Notes: a model not told the origin generated them from the sequence alone. A stretch of 64,000 nt of DNA from Nostoc sp. S13 (GCF_029379315.1 NZ_JAQYWQ010000008.1:1-64000), one strand, 5' to 3'; positions 1 through 9,004 are shown, counted from the stretch's first letter. Made by a program: numbers and translations.

Positions 1-387
1 TTTGACTTTGCCACTCTTCAGATGTACGGAGCTTGTTCAAAACTCAAATAGGATTCCTATAGATATCGCCAGTAGTTTTTATACTGAGATACTACATATA
101 GTCCTATACACATTTATATTGAGCATCAATTCGGTAGTGCCGAGTCTTATTTCTAAATAGACAATTAATGCCTCTAAACAAAACTCTGGAAAGGGGCATT
201 GGGCATTGGGCACTTGTACTGAGCGTTCGCGTAGCGTCTCGTAGAGAAGCCGAAGTATTGGGCATTGGGCATTGGGCATTGGGCATGGGGCATAAGTTAT
301 TTCTTCCCTACTCCCCCTGCCCAAAATCGTTTTTAGGAGTTTTGGATTGATTGCGGCGTTACTTGTAACGCCTCTGTCATCGCAAAA
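1..387. other. Non-coding stretch with GGGCATT-type short repeats
   Basis: I see no convincing gene here. From about 190 to 297 the DNA consists of repeated GGGCATT/GGGCATG heptamers, interrupted at about 222-250 by a GCGTAGCGTCTCGTAGAGAAG-like block that recurs in variants elsewhere in the window (for example near 21,200 and 53,270). Short ORFs across this part are made of repeats in several frames and are not genes. Repeats of this kind are common between genes in Nostoc-type genomes. Confidence 0.6.
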
Positions 388-642
388 CTACAGACGACCG
401 ATGTTAGTCAATCCTAAAACGATGCCAACGCCGATAATATGACCAAAAGCCATCGCTGCAACGAATGTTGGAATACTAATCGGCAGGATCGGGAACTTGG
501 GGCCAACTAGGGGTTTTTCAATCTTAGTACTTAGCAAAACCACTACTAAGCTGCTGACGCTGATGATGATCGCCACTGTGGGATTCCACACAGGTGTTGC
601 GGGAACAGATGCAGCTGCTGCTAGAAAAATAGAGGAAATCAA
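388..642 (-). CDS. psaK: Photosystem I reaction center subunit PsaK
   Basis: Small integral membrane subunit at the edge of photosystem I in the thylakoid, where it helps bind antenna chlorophyll and in cyanobacteria is involved in phycobilisome-photosystem I coupling. The 84-residue product has the family length, two hydrophobic segments (about residues 20-40 and 58-80), a short loop between them, and the family-typical C-terminal motif AFGHIIGVGIVLGL followed by N-I-G-R. The ATG at 642 is the natural start. It lies divergently from trpF with about 120 bp between them. Identification is from family resemblance by eye; PsaK is the clear best fit. Confidence 0.9.
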   Translation of the reverse strand: MISSIFLAAAASVPATPVWNPTVAIIISVSSLVVVLLSTKIEKPLVGPKFPILPISIPTFVAAMAFGHIIGVGIVLGLTNIGRL

Positions 643-764
643 GCTTTTGTCTCCTAAATGGAAAAGTTAATCTAGACCTACAAGATTATAAAATTACAAG
701 GTCGCAAAAGTTTTTTAGATAGTTTAGACTTTTCAGATGATTATTTTAAATTTGCCAGATTTTC

Positions 765-1409
765 ATGCGCGTTAAAATTTGCGGCATCACTCAACCACAG
801 CAGTCTATAGCGATCGCCTCTCTGGGCGCAACTGCACTAGGATTTATTTGTGTGCCAACCTCACCTCGCTACGTGACTACATCCCAAATTCGGGCAGCAG
901 TCGCAGAACTCCCGGCAAATATTGACACAATTGGTGTTTTTGCCAACGCGAGTATTCCCGAAATCAGTCAGATAGTTGTTGATTCTGGGTTGAATGGCAT
1001 CCAGTTACACGGAGATGAATCACTAGATTTTTGCTCCCAATTACGTCAAACTTTACCCAAGGTCGAAATTATTAAAGCACTTAGAATTCGTAGTCTTGAG
1101 CATCTTGACACCGCGATTGATTACACAAAATACGTAGATACTTTACTACTTGATGCCTACCATCCGCAACAACTGGGTGGTACAGGCAAAACTTTAGATT
1201 GGACAATGCTAGAACAATTTAGCCCCGCTTGCCCTTGGTTTTTAGCAGGAGGATTAACAGCCGATAATATTGTGGAAGCCCTGAGTCAGATTAATCCTAG
1301 CGGCATTGATTTATCTAGTGGTGTGGAACGTTCACCTGGAGATAAGGATTTAGATAAAGTAGCACTCCTATTTCAGAGCCTAAAGAACATTGAGTTACTT
1401 AGAAGTTAG
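765..1409 (+). CDS. trpF: Phosphoribosylanthranilate isomerase (TrpF)
   Basis: Catalyses the Amadori isomerisation of N-(5-phosphoribosyl)anthranilate to CdRP in tryptophan synthesis, in the cytosol. The 214-residue protein starts with the family signature VKICGIT (catalytic Cys at residue 5) and carries the (beta/alpha)8 phosphate-binding segments LAGGLTADN near residue 160 and GIDLSSGVE near residue 178. The ATG at 765 gives the usual length. It stands alone on the plus strand between psaK and folE, so it is not in a trp operon; dispersed trp genes are usual in cyanobacteria. Confidence 0.95.
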   Translation: MRVKICGITQPQQSIAIASLGATALGFICVPTSPRYVTTSQIRAAVAELPANIDTIGVFANASIPEISQIVVDSGLNGIQLHGDESLDFCSQLRQTLPKVEIIKALRIRSLEHLDTAIDYTKYVDTLLLDAYHPQQLGGTGKTLDWTMLEQFSPACPWFLAGGLTADNIVEALSQINPSGIDLSSGVERSPGDKDLDKVALLFQSLKNIELLRS

Positions 1410-1483
1410 GAGTGATCAGTTGTGAATTAAATCCTAACTCCTAACTCAGCACAGGCTAAACCCTAGCTATCCGCTAGCAGCAC

Positions 1484-2191
1484 TTAAAAAAATGCTGAAT
1501 GGTGGCGAATCAAGTTAAAAAATTCTTCGCGGGTTTTATGATCCTCTTGGAACACACCAACCATTGCGCTAGTGACAGTCCAAGAACCTGGTTTCTGGAC
1601 ACCCCGCATCACCATGCACATATGGCTAGCTTCCATCACTACTGCAACCCCTTGAGGTTCCAGAATGGTCTGAATTGCTTCGGCAATTTGACGGGTTAAC
1701 CTCTCCTGCACTTGCAAACGACGGGAATACATCTCAACAATGCGGGCCAGCTTACTCAGTCCCACAACTTTTTGGTTGGGGATATAAGCAACGTGTGCTC
1801 TACCCATAAATGGCAGCATATGGTGTTCGCACAGACTAAAGAAATTAATATCTCGGACTAGTACCATCTCGTTATGCCCTTCATCAAAGATGGCATCGTT
1901 AACCAGTTCTTCAAGGGATTGGTTGTAGCCACTGGTAAGAAACCGCATTGCCTCGGCCACTCGCTTGGGTGTTTTGAGGAGTCCTTCGCGTTCGGGGTCT
2001 TCGCCAACTCCCAATATTAGTGTCCGCACGGCATCCTTCATTTCCTCCATCTGTTCCTCTGTTGGCGGGAACACATCCACTTGTCGCCCGTTATGAGTAT
2101 TGCGATCGGGTCTAGGAGTTATGGCTTCTGCCAAGTCGGGAATCAGAGGCGATTGAGAGCAATTGGAACCGTTTGAACTAGCGATAGTCAT
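1484..2191 (-). CDS. folE: GTP cyclohydrolase I (FolE)
   Basis: Converts GTP to 7,8-dihydroneopterin triphosphate, the first step of folate and pterin synthesis. The 235-residue protein shows the zinc-site motif [10 protein letters not shown] (Cys and two His, about residues 119-128) and the second zinc Cys in SHMCMVMRG (about residues 189-197), plus the GTP-binding segment near [25 protein letters not shown] roughly 40-residue N-terminal extension before the catalytic domain is poorly conserved in the family. It lies downstream of the SDR gene and in the same direction as accA and the alkane genes, separated by about 90 bp of AT-rich short repeats. Confidence 0.95.
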   Translation of the reverse strand: MTIASSNGSNCSQSPLIPDLAEAITPRPDRNTHNGRQVDVFPPTEEQMEEMKDAVRTLILGVGEDPEREGLLKTPKRVAEAMRFLTSGYNQSLEELVNDAIFDEGHNEMVLVRDINFFSLCEHHMLPFMGRAHVAYIPNQKVVGLSKLARIVEMYSRRLQVQERLTRQIAEAIQTILEPQGVAVVMEASHMCMVMRGVQKPGSWTVTSAMVGVFQEDHKTREEFFNLIRHHSAFF

Positions 2192-2284
2192 GATTCAGTC
2201 TTGGTTATGGTTTGAATTTAGTTATGAGTTATAAGTTAAAAATTCTAACTTCTAACTTTTAATTCCTAACTCCTAACTTCGCAA

Positions 2285-3010
2285 TTAGAGTGCGCCAGCA
2301 CTGGGCATTAGGGTCAATTCGTCAATAACTGCCTGTTGTGGTAACAGAACTGTGTAGAGAATTGACTGAGCCACAATTTCCGGAGTTAACATTTTGGAAC
2401 GGTCTAAGTTGGCATGGACTGTTTCTGTGTCCCAAAGTTCGGTATTGACTGCGCCTGGACAGATAGCTGTGACACGAATACCGTGGGTGCGTTCTTCTTG
2501 TGCCAGGGTTTGAGAGAGGGCAATCAAACCAGCTTTGCTGACGCTGTATGCTCCCCAACCGGGAAACGGTTGCTTGGCGGCAATTGAGGCGACGTTAATA
2601 ATTGTGCCTGTACCCCGATCGCGCATTGAAGGTAAAATCCCCACAATGCACTGAAATACGCCAGTCAGATTCAAGTCAATTACCTGCTGCCAGTTTTCTA
2701 GGGGAGTTTCGCTCAAAGTATCTGTATAGGCTATGCCAGCACTATTTACCAGAATGTCTATATCACCAAAGTCAAGGGCGATCGCTTGGATCTTTTCTTT
2801 TACTTCCCAGAGCCGCGCTAAATCTACAGCGTAAGCTTTCGCTTCCACCCCAGTATGCTCGACTGCTTCTCTTACCGCCTCCAACTTATCTAGAGAACGG
2901 CTGACTAAGGCGACATCTATTCCCACTTTCGCAAAGGCTAAAGCCGTTGCTTTCCCAATTCCGCTACTTGCCCCAGTAATCAGGGCGCGTCGTTTTTGCT
3001 CAACACTCAT
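2285..3010 (-). CDS. SDR family NAD(P)-dependent oxidoreductase
   Basis: Short-chain dehydrogenase/reductase with a Rossmann fold. Visible motifs are the nucleotide-binding TGASSGIG near the N terminus, the NSAG structural motif, the catalytic Ser in NVASIAA and the YSVSK catalytic Tyr/Lys pair. I placed the start at the ATG at 3010 because GGGAG lies six bases upstream; a TTG four codons earlier would overlap that Shine-Dalgarno-like sequence. The substrate cannot be read from sequence. It sits between folE and accA on the same strand, and I recall this gene neighbourhood next to the alkane genes from other cyanobacteria, so a lipid-related role is possible but is inference. Confidence 0.85.
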   Translation of the reverse strand: MSVEQKRRALITGASSGIGKATALAFAKVGIDVALVSRSLDKLEAVREAVEHTGVEAKAYAVDLARLWEVKEKIQAIALDFGDIDILVNSAGIAYTDTLSETPLENWQQVIDLNLTGVFQCIVGILPSMRDRGTGTIINVASIAAKQPFPGWGAYSVSKAGLIALSQTLAQEERTHGIRVTAICPGAVNTELWDTETVHANLDRSKMLTPEIVAQSILYTVLLPQQAVIDELTLMPSAGAL

Positions 3011-3367
3011 AGTGTCTCCCAATTTTTTGGCAGTTCCTAAAGCCTATTACCATCCAATTATTTACACTTCTCAGTTTGGATAGATTAAAGGAATCTAAAA
3101 ATCTGATGATTTGCATTAAGCAACTGCTATAATTCAGTGCAATACTCGGCATATTGTGGGTTATTATCCAGTAAAGACAACAAATCATCGCCTGGAAAAC
3201 CACGCCGCACACTCCAATTAGATTACTTAAAAATACAAAACCCACTCAATTAAATTGAGTAGATTTACTGAACATGCAAATGCCTATGGCTAGATTGTTA
3301 AAAATCTTTAAGCACATAGGCAATTATAGCATTGCTGCTTTGCTAATCAATAGATTATGCAGTGCCG
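3011..3367. other. Intergenic region between SDR gene and accA
   Basis: About 350 AT-rich bases. The part just 3' of accA (3245-3365) has no strong hairpin, and the part just 5' of the SDR gene should hold its promoter. I recognise no gene, repeat family or structured RNA here. A short minus-strand ORF of 81 codons overlaps it but has no recognisable features. Confidence 0.4.
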
Positions 3368-4348
3368 TTAGTGGGCAACTTCTGTAAAAACACCAATTTT
3401 GCGGAATTTTTCATAACGCAGTTGGCGGCGTTCTGGAGCGGTTAAACGATTGAGCTCGTCCAAATTTTCTAGCAGAACTTGCTTGAGAGTGGTGGCGGCT
3501 TTTAATGGGTCGGAATGAGCGCCACCAGTGGGTTCAGGTAGTATTTGGTCGATAATTCCCAACTTTTTCAAGTCGTGGGAAATAATTTTCAGAGCCACGG
3601 CGGCTTGGGGAGCCTTGCCAGCATCTTTCCACAAAATAGCGGCACAGGCTTCTGGGGTGGCGACGGTATAAACGGAGTGTTCAAACATGAGTAGGCGATC
3701 GCCTACGCCAATACCGAGTGCGCCACCGGAACCACCTTCACCAATGACTGTGCAGATAATTGGCACATCTAAGCAGAACATTTCCCGCAAGTTGTAAGCG
3801 ATCGCTTCTCCTTGACCTTGGTGTTCTGCTTCCACCCCAGACCAAGCTCCCGGCGTATCGATAAAAGTTAGTATCGGCATACTAAACTTGTTGGCATGTT
3901 CCATCAACCGCATCGCCTTACGGTAGCCGCCAGGGTAAGGCATTCCAAAGTTACGGGCAATATTGTCTTTAGTATCGCGACCTTTTTGATGACCCAACAT
4001 CACCACAGGTTGCCCACTCAGACGACCGACACCACCAACTAAAGCCGGATCGTCACCACCACAGCGATCGCCATGCAATTCCATCCATTCATCACTAATA
4101 GCCTGAATGTAATCGAGAGTACTGGGACGACGTGGATGACGAGCGACTTGCAATCGCTGGGACGGGGATAGACTAGTGAAAATTTCCTCACGCAGTTGCA
4201 TGGCGCGTGCTTCAAGTTGACGAATTTGACCAGAAACATCGACGCCATTTTCTTCTGCAAGTTGCCGAATTTGATCAATTCTGGTTGCAAGTTCTGCTAA
4301 GGGTTTTTCAAAATCTAACAGTAGCGGTTTACGCTCGGTAGTTGCCAT
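3368..4348 (-). CDS. accA: Acetyl-CoA carboxylase carboxyltransferase subunit alpha
   Basis: Alpha half of the carboxyltransferase that transfers CO2 from carboxybiotin to acetyl-CoA, making malonyl-CoA for fatty-acid synthesis. The 326-residue length matches the family. Motifs include [11 protein letters not shown], the [14 protein letters not shown] segment, GHQKGRDT, the FIDTPGA oxyanion segment and [14 protein letters not shown]. The ATG at 4348 is clear. It lies directly downstream of the acyl-ACP reductase gene, separated by a repeat tract (4377-4482); the neighbourhood couples malonyl-CoA supply to hydrocarbon synthesis. Confidence 0.96.
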   Translation of the reverse strand: MATTERKPLLLDFEKPLAELATRIDQIRQLAEENGVDVSGQIRQLEARAMQLREEIFTSLSPSQRLQVARHPRRPSTLDYIQAISDEWMELHGDRCGGDDPALVGGVGRLSGQPVVMLGHQKGRDTKDNIARNFGMPYPGGYRKAMRLMEHANKFSMPILTFIDTPGAWSGVEAEHQGQGEAIAYNLREMFCLDVPIICTVIGEGGSGGALGIGVGDRLLMFEHSVYTVATPEACAAILWKDAGKAPQAAVALKIISHDLKKLGIIDQILPEPTGGAHSDPLKAATTLKQVLLENLDELNRLTAPERRQLRYEKFRKIGVFTEVAH

Positions 4349-4376
4349 CGTAGGGGTTATGAATTACGAGTTATAA

Positions 4377-4482
4377 GTTATCTATCCTTTGTCCTTTGTC
4401 TTTTGTCAGTTGTCCTTTGTCCTTTGCAAATAACAAATGACCAATGACCAATGACTAATGACCAATGACCAATGACTAAACC
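4377..4482. repeat. Heptanucleotide short tandem repeats between accA and aar
   Basis: Runs of TCCTTTG (four or more copies, partly degenerate) are followed by runs of ACCAATG (about six copies). Both are heptamers with an exact seven-base period, the hallmark of the STRR sequences of Nostoc-type cyanobacteria. A similar short tract lies near 13,790-13,910. They fill the accA-aar gap and contain no gene. Confidence 0.8.
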
Positions 4483-5495
4483 AGCAGTGGTCTAAATCCA
4501 TGTTTTACTGATACCCGACCAATCTGCTCCATTTTGTCTACGGTAATCTGATTCCGTCCCCACGAAAAGTTCGTGTATAACTTCTCAAATTCCAGCAGCA
4601 TTGATTCGGCAAAACAAGCAAACAACTGGCGGGCTGGCACGTCCATATTGACGATTTTCATAATTTTCCAGTCAATATCCAGGGAATGCTCTACAATTCC
4701 ACCATTTAACACATGTACACCAGGATGCTGAATTTTTGTTGCTAAGTTTTTAGGATAGCCACCATCTATCAACAAACAGGGTTGTTTCAAAGTGGTAGCG
4801 TCAATTTCTATGCCTTTGGGCATACTGGCAACCCAAACTACAACATCAGCTAGGGGCAGTGCTTCTGTCAAACCGATGATTTTTCCTCGCCCCAGTTCGC
4901 CTTGCAACTCTTTGAGACGTTCTTGGTCACGGGCTATCAACAAAAGTTCTTTAACATCTGTTCTTGCATCTAGCCAGCGTGTAACTGCACTACCAATATC
5001 CCCTGTTGCTCCACATATAGCAACAGTTGCGTTTGACAGATCAATTCCCAGTTGTTTTGAGGCTTCTTCCACCTGCTTACAAATAATGTAGGCAGTATGC
5101 GTGTTTCCTGTGGTGAAGCGTTCAAACTCTAGTTTAATGTTGCGGACTTGGCTAAACTGCTCTAACTTAAAGTTTTCAAAAATAATCGAGGAAAATCCGC
5201 CTAAAGCTGTGATGTTAATGCCATGCTTCTGTGCATGGGCCATAGCGTTGAGGACTTTGCGCGTTGCGGCTTTGATGCGACGACTCGCTAGCATCTCCGG
5301 CAAAAAGCAAGATTCTACATACCGTCCTTCAATTTTTTGCCCAGTTATACTGGTGACAATAATGGTATCGACAATTTGCGGCGGGGCGCTGCACCAAAAG
5401 TCTAGCCCTTGATCGGCATATTCTGGGTATCCCAATTCTTGAGCTACCGCTTGAGCGTGTTCTAAACTAGCGAGATGTCCAATTAGACCAAACAT
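4476..5495 (-). CDS. aar: Long-chain acyl-[acyl-carrier-protein] reductase (AAR)
   Basis: Reduces fatty acyl-ACP with NADPH to the fatty aldehyde used for alkane formation. The 339-residue length fits the family (341 in Synechococcus elongatus). The NADPH-binding GATGDIGSA lies at residues 162-170, and Cys294 in QLFACFAES matches the catalytic Cys known from the S. elongatus enzyme. The start [14 protein letters not shown] is typical. The gene lies downstream of the aldehyde deformylating oxygenase gene on the same strand with about 317 bp between them, mostly a tandem repeat. Co-transcription is likely but cannot be shown from sequence. Confidence 0.95.
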   Translation of the reverse strand: MFGLIGHLASLEHAQAVAQELGYPEYADQGLDFWCSAPPQIVDTIIVTSITGQKIEGRYVESCFLPEMLASRRIKAATRKVLNAMAHAQKHGINITALGGFSSIIFENFKLEQFSQVRNIKLEFERFTTGNTHTAYIICKQVEEASKQLGIDLSNATVAICGATGDIGSAVTRWLDARTDVKELLLIARDQERLKELQGELGRGKIIGLTEALPLADVVVWVASMPKGIEIDATTLKQPCLLIDGGYPKNLATKIQHPGVHVLNGGIVEHSLDIDWKIMKIVNMDVPARQLFACFAESMLLEFEKLYTNFSWGRNQITVDKMEQIGRVSVKHGFRPLLV

Positions 5496-5642
5496 GTAGT
5501 GATTATTAAGCTTATGCTGTCTTGAGCGCGTGGAATATTAAGTGGTTGAGCAGTCCTGAGTCCTAAGTCCTGAGTTCTGAGGTTCTGAATTTAAATTTGA
5601 ACTCCTCAGTAACGCCAGTTGCTTGGCTGTCGGCACCGATGC

Positions 5643-5772
5643 CAGTCGCTGATGGGGGAAACCCCCCTGTTCCCGCGCTGGCTACGCCAGTCTCTTATGG
5701 GGGAAACCCCCAAGACCGCGCTGGCTACGCCAGTCTCTTATGGGGGAAACCCCCAAGACCGCGCTGGCTCCC
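5643..5772. repeat. Three tandem 43-45 bp repeats between aar and ado
   Basis: Three head-to-tail units start with CAGTC at about 5643, 5688 and 5731. Each contains the small palindrome TGGGGGAAACCCCC and ends in CGCGCTGGCTACGC; the last unit runs out into GGCTCCCC. Units two and three are nearly identical, the first differs by two inserted bases and several substitutions. No gene is supported here. The repeat lies in the spacer between the two alkane genes, and each GGGGG/CCCCC stem could form a hairpin in the transcript. Confidence 0.8.
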
Positions 5773-5812
5773 CAAAGCACTGGCTTCTCAGCACTTATTA
5801 CTCAGCACTTTT

Positions 5813-6511
5813 TTAAGCGGCTATGAGTCCATAGGCTGACAATCGCATAATATCGCGAGTTGTGAAACCTATATTACTTAATGCTTCACCGTACTGAATC
5901 ATAAAGGCTTCTACCAAAGCATCTTTTTCCATTGCCATTGTGTGGGCATCTCTCTCTACTTGGTTGAGCATTCTCCAAACGATAGGTAGGTTTTGGCGGT
6001 TTGCTTCTTCTAGTTCAGCTTTGGATTCTGTAAAATGTTCTTTCAACCAAACTTCTCCAAAGTTGAGGTGGCTATATTCTTCTTTTACTACTCCCTCAGT
6101 GATTTTGCGGGCGAAATCGTCGGCGACGTTGATATAATTTTCGTATGCTGCGATCGCAAAACATTCAATAATTAAAGACTGAATCAACAAGCAAGTAACG
6201 ACCTTGCCGGATGCCGCTGCTGTTTGGAAATTTTGGTGTAGTCCAGAGAAAAACTCCTTGGCAAATTGCAAATCTGGGGTTACTTGCAAATTGCGCCCAC
6301 AAGCTTCAAATCCTTTTTTGTGGCGGCTTTCCATCTTAGAAAGGCGAAGCAATTCATCATGAGATTCCGGCAGCAGTTGGGCTAGTGTGATGTAATTCTC
6401 ATGGGCTTCTTGTTCCCCTTCAATCACGATCGCATTAATCCGGCTATAAGCATCTTTGTATGTTTCGCTCTGGAAATCTAATTGTTTAAATTGGTCTGCA
6501 AGCTGCTGCAT
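5813..6511 (-). CDS. ado: Aldehyde deformylating oxygenase (ADO)
   Basis: Ferritin-like di-iron enzyme that converts fatty aldehydes to alkanes plus formate. The 232-residue product has the expected length. The di-iron ligands can be placed as E33, E61/H64 (motif MESRHKK), E116 and E145/H148 ([11 protein letters not shown]), each one position after the known residues of the S. elongatus enzyme. The ATG at 6511 gives the typical start [13 protein letters not shown]. It lies upstream of aar on the same strand, the standard cyanobacterial alkane arrangement. Heptadecane is the usual product in Nostoc relatives; that is family knowledge, not visible here. Confidence 0.96.
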   Translation of the reverse strand: MQQLADQFKQLDFQSETYKDAYSRINAIVIEGEQEAHENYITLAQLLPESHDELLRLSKMESRHKKGFEACGRNLQVTPDLQFAKEFFSGLHQNFQTAAASGKVVTCLLIQSLIIECFAIAAYENYINVADDFARKITEGVVKEEYSHLNFGEVWLKEHFTESKAELEEANRQNLPIVWRMLNQVERDAHTMAMEKDALVEAFMIQYGEALSNIGFTTRDIMRLSAYGLIAA

Positions 6512-6686
6512 GGTATGTTTACTCCTGTAAACCTGAATTATTTTGACACCGGATTTAATTTACCCTATGAACTGAGGGTAATAATCACTGTGCTTTAATT
6601 TAACTTAACAAGTAACTATGTTTATAGATTAACTGTTGCTGGGGACGATGCTCTACTAGTGAAACAAATACTTTGCATCTCAAATA

Positions 6687-7514
6687 ATGTCCAAACCGAA
6701 CCCTAATCTGAAATCTGGTGATTTTTTGAGCCTGGTAGTCTTACTGCTAGGGGCATTGCTCGTTCTACTACCTCTGTTTGTGGTCTTTCTCACCTCCTTT
6801 GCATCAACCGCCGCCAGCCCAGAAAATTTGTCCAAAAATCACTGGTCTTTAGCTAATTACCGCGTTGCATGGCAACAGGGAAAATTTTTGCTGGCGTTTG
6901 CTAATTCTACCTTGGTAGCGATCGCTGTGACGGCGTTTCAGATTGTCACTTCCGCTTTAGCGGGTTACGCCCTCGCACGGCTGAAGTTTCGGGGACGCCA
7001 AGCACTGCTATTGGTTGTTTTAGCAACTTTGGTGATTCCCTTTCAGTTATTGGTGATTCCGATCTTTTTGGTTTTGAAGTGGGGACACTTGATAAATACC
7101 TATGGGGCGCTGATTTTACCCACTGCTGTCAACGGATTTGGGATTTTCTTATTACGTCAATATTTCCAGACAATTCCCGTGGAATTAGAGGAAGCCGCAG
7201 CCATAGACGGAGCGAACAGACTGCAAATTTTGTGGCGAGTGATGTTACCTTTAGCCCGTCCGGCCTTGCTGACGCTGTTTTTGTTCACTTTCATCGGCGA
7301 ATGGAATGATTTGTTTAAGCCTCTGGTGTTTACGACACGACCAGAATTAAGGACGGTGCAGCTGGCGTTGGCAGAGTTTCAAGAACAATTTACGAATAAT
7401 TGGCCCTTAATGATGGCAGCAGTGACAATCGCGACAGTTCCAGTGATGGTACTATTTCTCATCGGTCAGCGCCAGTTTATTCAGGGTATTGCCACCACGG
7501 GGATTAAGAATTAG
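6687..7514 (+). CDS. Carbohydrate ABC transporter permease (MalG-type)
   Basis: Inner-membrane subunit of a binding-protein-dependent sugar importer. The 275-residue protein has about six hydrophobic segments and the EAA loop EEAAAIDGANRLQILWRVMLPLARP (about residues 168-192), which contacts the ATPase. Length and motif fit the MalG/UgpE-like group. No binding protein, second permease or ATPase lies beside it, so the rest of the transporter must be encoded elsewhere, as is common in cyanobacteria. The substrate cannot be assigned. A small inverted-repeat element starts 52 bp after its stop codon. Confidence 0.9.
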   Translation: MSKPNPNLKSGDFLSLVVLLLGALLVLLPLFVVFLTSFASTAASPENLSKNHWSLANYRVAWQQGKFLLAFANSTLVAIAVTAFQIVTSALAGYALARLKFRGRQALLLVVLATLVIPFQLLVIPIFLVLKWGHLINTYGALILPTAVNGFGIFLLRQYFQTIPVELEEAAAIDGANRLQILWRVMLPLARPALLTLFLFTFIGEWNDLFKPLVFTTRPELRTVQLALAEFQEQFTNNWPLMMAAVTIATVPVMVLFLIGQRQFIQGIATTGIKN

Positions 7515-7565
7515 CCGGGAGGCTGGCGGTGAGTCAAAGCCCCCCTGAGATTTCAATCTCAGCAT

Positions 7566-7656
7566 TAGACATCTGGTGAAATTAAATATGCCTTATCTAG
7601 AACCCTTGTAGAGACGCGAAATTTCGCGTCTCTACATTCTTTTTCGGAGATGTCTA
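7566..7656. mobile_element. MITE-like element, family A copy 1 (TAGACATCT ends)
   Basis: A 91-bp element bounded by perfect inverted TAGACATCT/AGATGTCTA. Its middle is a 28-bp perfect palindrome built from GTAGAGACGCGAAA and its reverse complement. Two more copies lie at 42785-42876 and 58129-58219, in the opposite orientation. The outer TA could be a duplicated TA target, as made by IS630/Tc1-type transposases, but I cannot prove insertion. It has no coding capacity. Confidence 0.8.
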
Positions 7657-7735
7657 TTGAATTTTGTGAAACTATGCGAAATTCTTCCTAGCCAAGCTGA
7701 ATCCATAATTGTACACATTGGAAATGGAAACAGTT

Positions 7736-8023
7736 ATGAACTCTGAAACATTACAACAGTTACAAGACGAGATTCAACATAAACTGCTTGAAAGCGTTAA
7801 GAATGCTGACTTATACGCAGTACTTGAGAAATACGGAGTATTAGAAGATCGAGCTCTAATAGTTCAGTGGCAGTGCAATCTTGACCTAAATAAAATCAAA
7901 TCTGGTGATGCAGTTAATGAACAGCAAACCCCAAAAGACACAGAAGAGAGAATTGTGCTAATGCAAAGATCATGGTGTGTCCCTTGCCCTTCAAATCACA
8001 ACCCTCTTGGCTGTAACTGCTAA
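7736..8023 (+). CDS. Small protein with Cys-rich C-terminal peptide, copy 1
   Basis: A 95-residue protein of unknown family. The N-terminal part is hydrophilic and predicted helical (LQQLQDEIQHKLLESVKNAD and onward) with no signal peptide. The last 15 residues, CVPCPSNHNPLGCNC, are identical to the end of the gene at 8455-8706, although the rest is unrelated. I chose the ATG at 7736 because GGAAA precedes it; an in-frame ATG at 7724 and a TTG at 7709 exist. The layout (helical leader plus short Cys-rich tail) resembles precursors of modified peptides, but no modifying enzyme lies nearby and this is inference. It could also be a metal-binding or disulphide-bonded tail. Confidence 0.6.
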   Translation: MNSETLQQLQDEIQHKLLESVKNADLYAVLEKYGVLEDRALIVQWQCNLDLNKIKSGDAVNEQQTPKDTEERIVLMQRSWCVPCPSNHNPLGCNC

Positions 8024-8045
8024 ATAATTTAGTCTTCGGACTGTA
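7971..8045 (+). repeat. 75-bp duplicated cassette, copy 1 (Cys-rich tail plus 3' flank)
   Basis: This segment matches 8654-8728 with only about four or five mismatches. It covers the 15 tail codons, the TAA stop and 22 bases beyond it, ending in a tiny hairpin AGTC-TTCG-GACT. The only difference inside the tail codons is a synonymous TGC/TGT. The homology begins at CAT just before the first Cys codon and stops after CTGTA. Confidence 0.85.
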
Positions 8046-8070
8046 TTTATAAACAAGAGGGCGAAAGGGT

Positions 8071-8200
8071 AACAGGACTTACGCAAAGATCAGGTTTCTC
8101 CCTGATTGCAAGCGAAGCAATCCCAGTCCCAACGAGATTGCTTCGCTACATTGCATTCCGCTTATAATCAATGACCAATCATCGCTGCGTAAGTCCTGTT
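8071..8200. mobile_element. MITE-like element, family B copy 1 (GGACTTACGCA ends)
   Basis: A 130-bp non-coding element with perfect 15-bp terminal inverted repeats, AACAGGACTTACGCA at 8071-8085 and its reverse complement at 8186-8200. Related ends occur at 38947-39174 and 59043-59130. It lies between the two Cys-tail ORFs. No transposase is encoded. Confidence 0.8.
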
Positions 8201-8454
8201 AGAGGCTGTTTATAAAAAAATGTAAAGGGTATGAATGCGGTAATTGGCTCATAAGGAAATATGCTTCATGTGATTTTAAAACACCTCAGAACACCTCAAC
8301 CAGACCTTCATAATAGTTTACAAATAGGTTCTTAAATTTTCATAAAGAACGAAACGTAGATTACTGATTCCAATATATATTACTGTGGTTTACTAAAGCT
8401 TTGGTACTAGGTAGCAATTGTTGTTTTATTACTGAAAGAGCTGCAATATTAAGT

Positions 8455-8706
8455 ATGAATAATCTTTCGGATTGCGTTAAATATTTAGGAATTGCAATAG
8501 GTGGTGCAGTAGTTTTGTCTAGAAACTCTGCTATTGCTCAAATTGGCCAGAACGGGAATCTACCTAATAATTATAGCGTTACAGCACAAGACAATATCGA
8601 AATAATTCCAGCTAGCACCCAATATGAAACTAATCTGTCTCAAAGTTTAAATTCATTGTGTGTCCCTTGTCCTTCAAATCACAACCCTCTTGGCTGTAAC
8701 TGCTAA
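8455..8706 (+). CDS. Exported TPS-stub protein with Cys-rich C-terminal peptide, copy 2
   Basis: An 83-residue protein. Residues 1-29 look like a signal peptide (hydrophobic YLGIAIGGAVVL, then SAIAQ). The following IGQNGNLPNNYSVT and TQYETNLSQSLNSL resemble, at reduced length, the start of the two-partner-secretion domain of cyanobacterial exoproteins such as the one at 9005, where ALAQ and GTNLFHSFEQF occupy the same places. The TPS similarity then breaks off and the protein ends in CVPCPSNHNPLGCNC, identical to the tail of the gene at 7736-8023. I prefer the ATG at 8455 because it gives a sensible signal peptide. It is either a decayed exoprotein gene that acquired the tail or a real secreted peptide. 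Confidence 0.6.
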   Translation: MNNLSDCVKYLGIAIGGAVVLSRNSAIAQIGQNGNLPNNYSVTAQDNIEIIPASTQYETNLSQSLNSLCVPCPSNHNPLGCNC

Positions 8707-8728
8707 AGAATTTAGTCTTGGGACTGTA
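8654..8728 (+). repeat. 75-bp duplicated cassette, copy 2
   Basis: Second copy of the segment at 7971-8045 (offset 683 bp). Tail codons, stop codon and about 22 bp of 3' flank are kept. The small AGTC/GACT stem is preserved while one loop base differs (TTGG against TTCG). Confidence 0.85.
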
Positions 8729-9004
8729 AGAAACAATTTATAAAGTAAATCTAAAGAAACCAACTTGGGTGCGCTGGTTCACCAGTTTCTACAACTCTTT
8801 TGACTACAGCAACGCACTGGCTCCCCAAAAGTAATTTTATTTTTACTTTATTAATGACCTCTAAAGAGTTTATTCTAGTGAGTATAAAAATGCTGAACTT
8901 TGCATTTACTAGTTAGGCTACAGAGATAATCTCAAGTATCACTATACCTAACTAGCAAGGAGCAGTATTTAAATATACTTTTATTTTTTGGGTGCAAGTT
9001 AGTC
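8707..9004. promoter_or_regulatory. Upstream region of the TPS exoprotein gene
   Basis: About 300 bp without a gene after the cassette. It contains a perfect nine-base inverted repeat, CTAGTTAGG at 8909-8917 and CCTAACTAG at 8947-8955, around a 29-bp spacer, followed by a GGAG-like sequence. The inverted repeat could be an operator or a transcript hairpin; the exact promoter cannot be read. Confidence 0.3.

Noticed and set aside
190-297. CRISPR-like appearance of the GGGCATT tract
   Set aside because: Units are seven bases without unique spacers of even length; it is a short tandem repeat, not a CRISPR array.
5597-5839. 80-codon frame through the aar-ado spacer
   Set aside because: Its product is only the translated 43-bp repeat (GGNPP, YGGNPQDRAG); other frames are open too.
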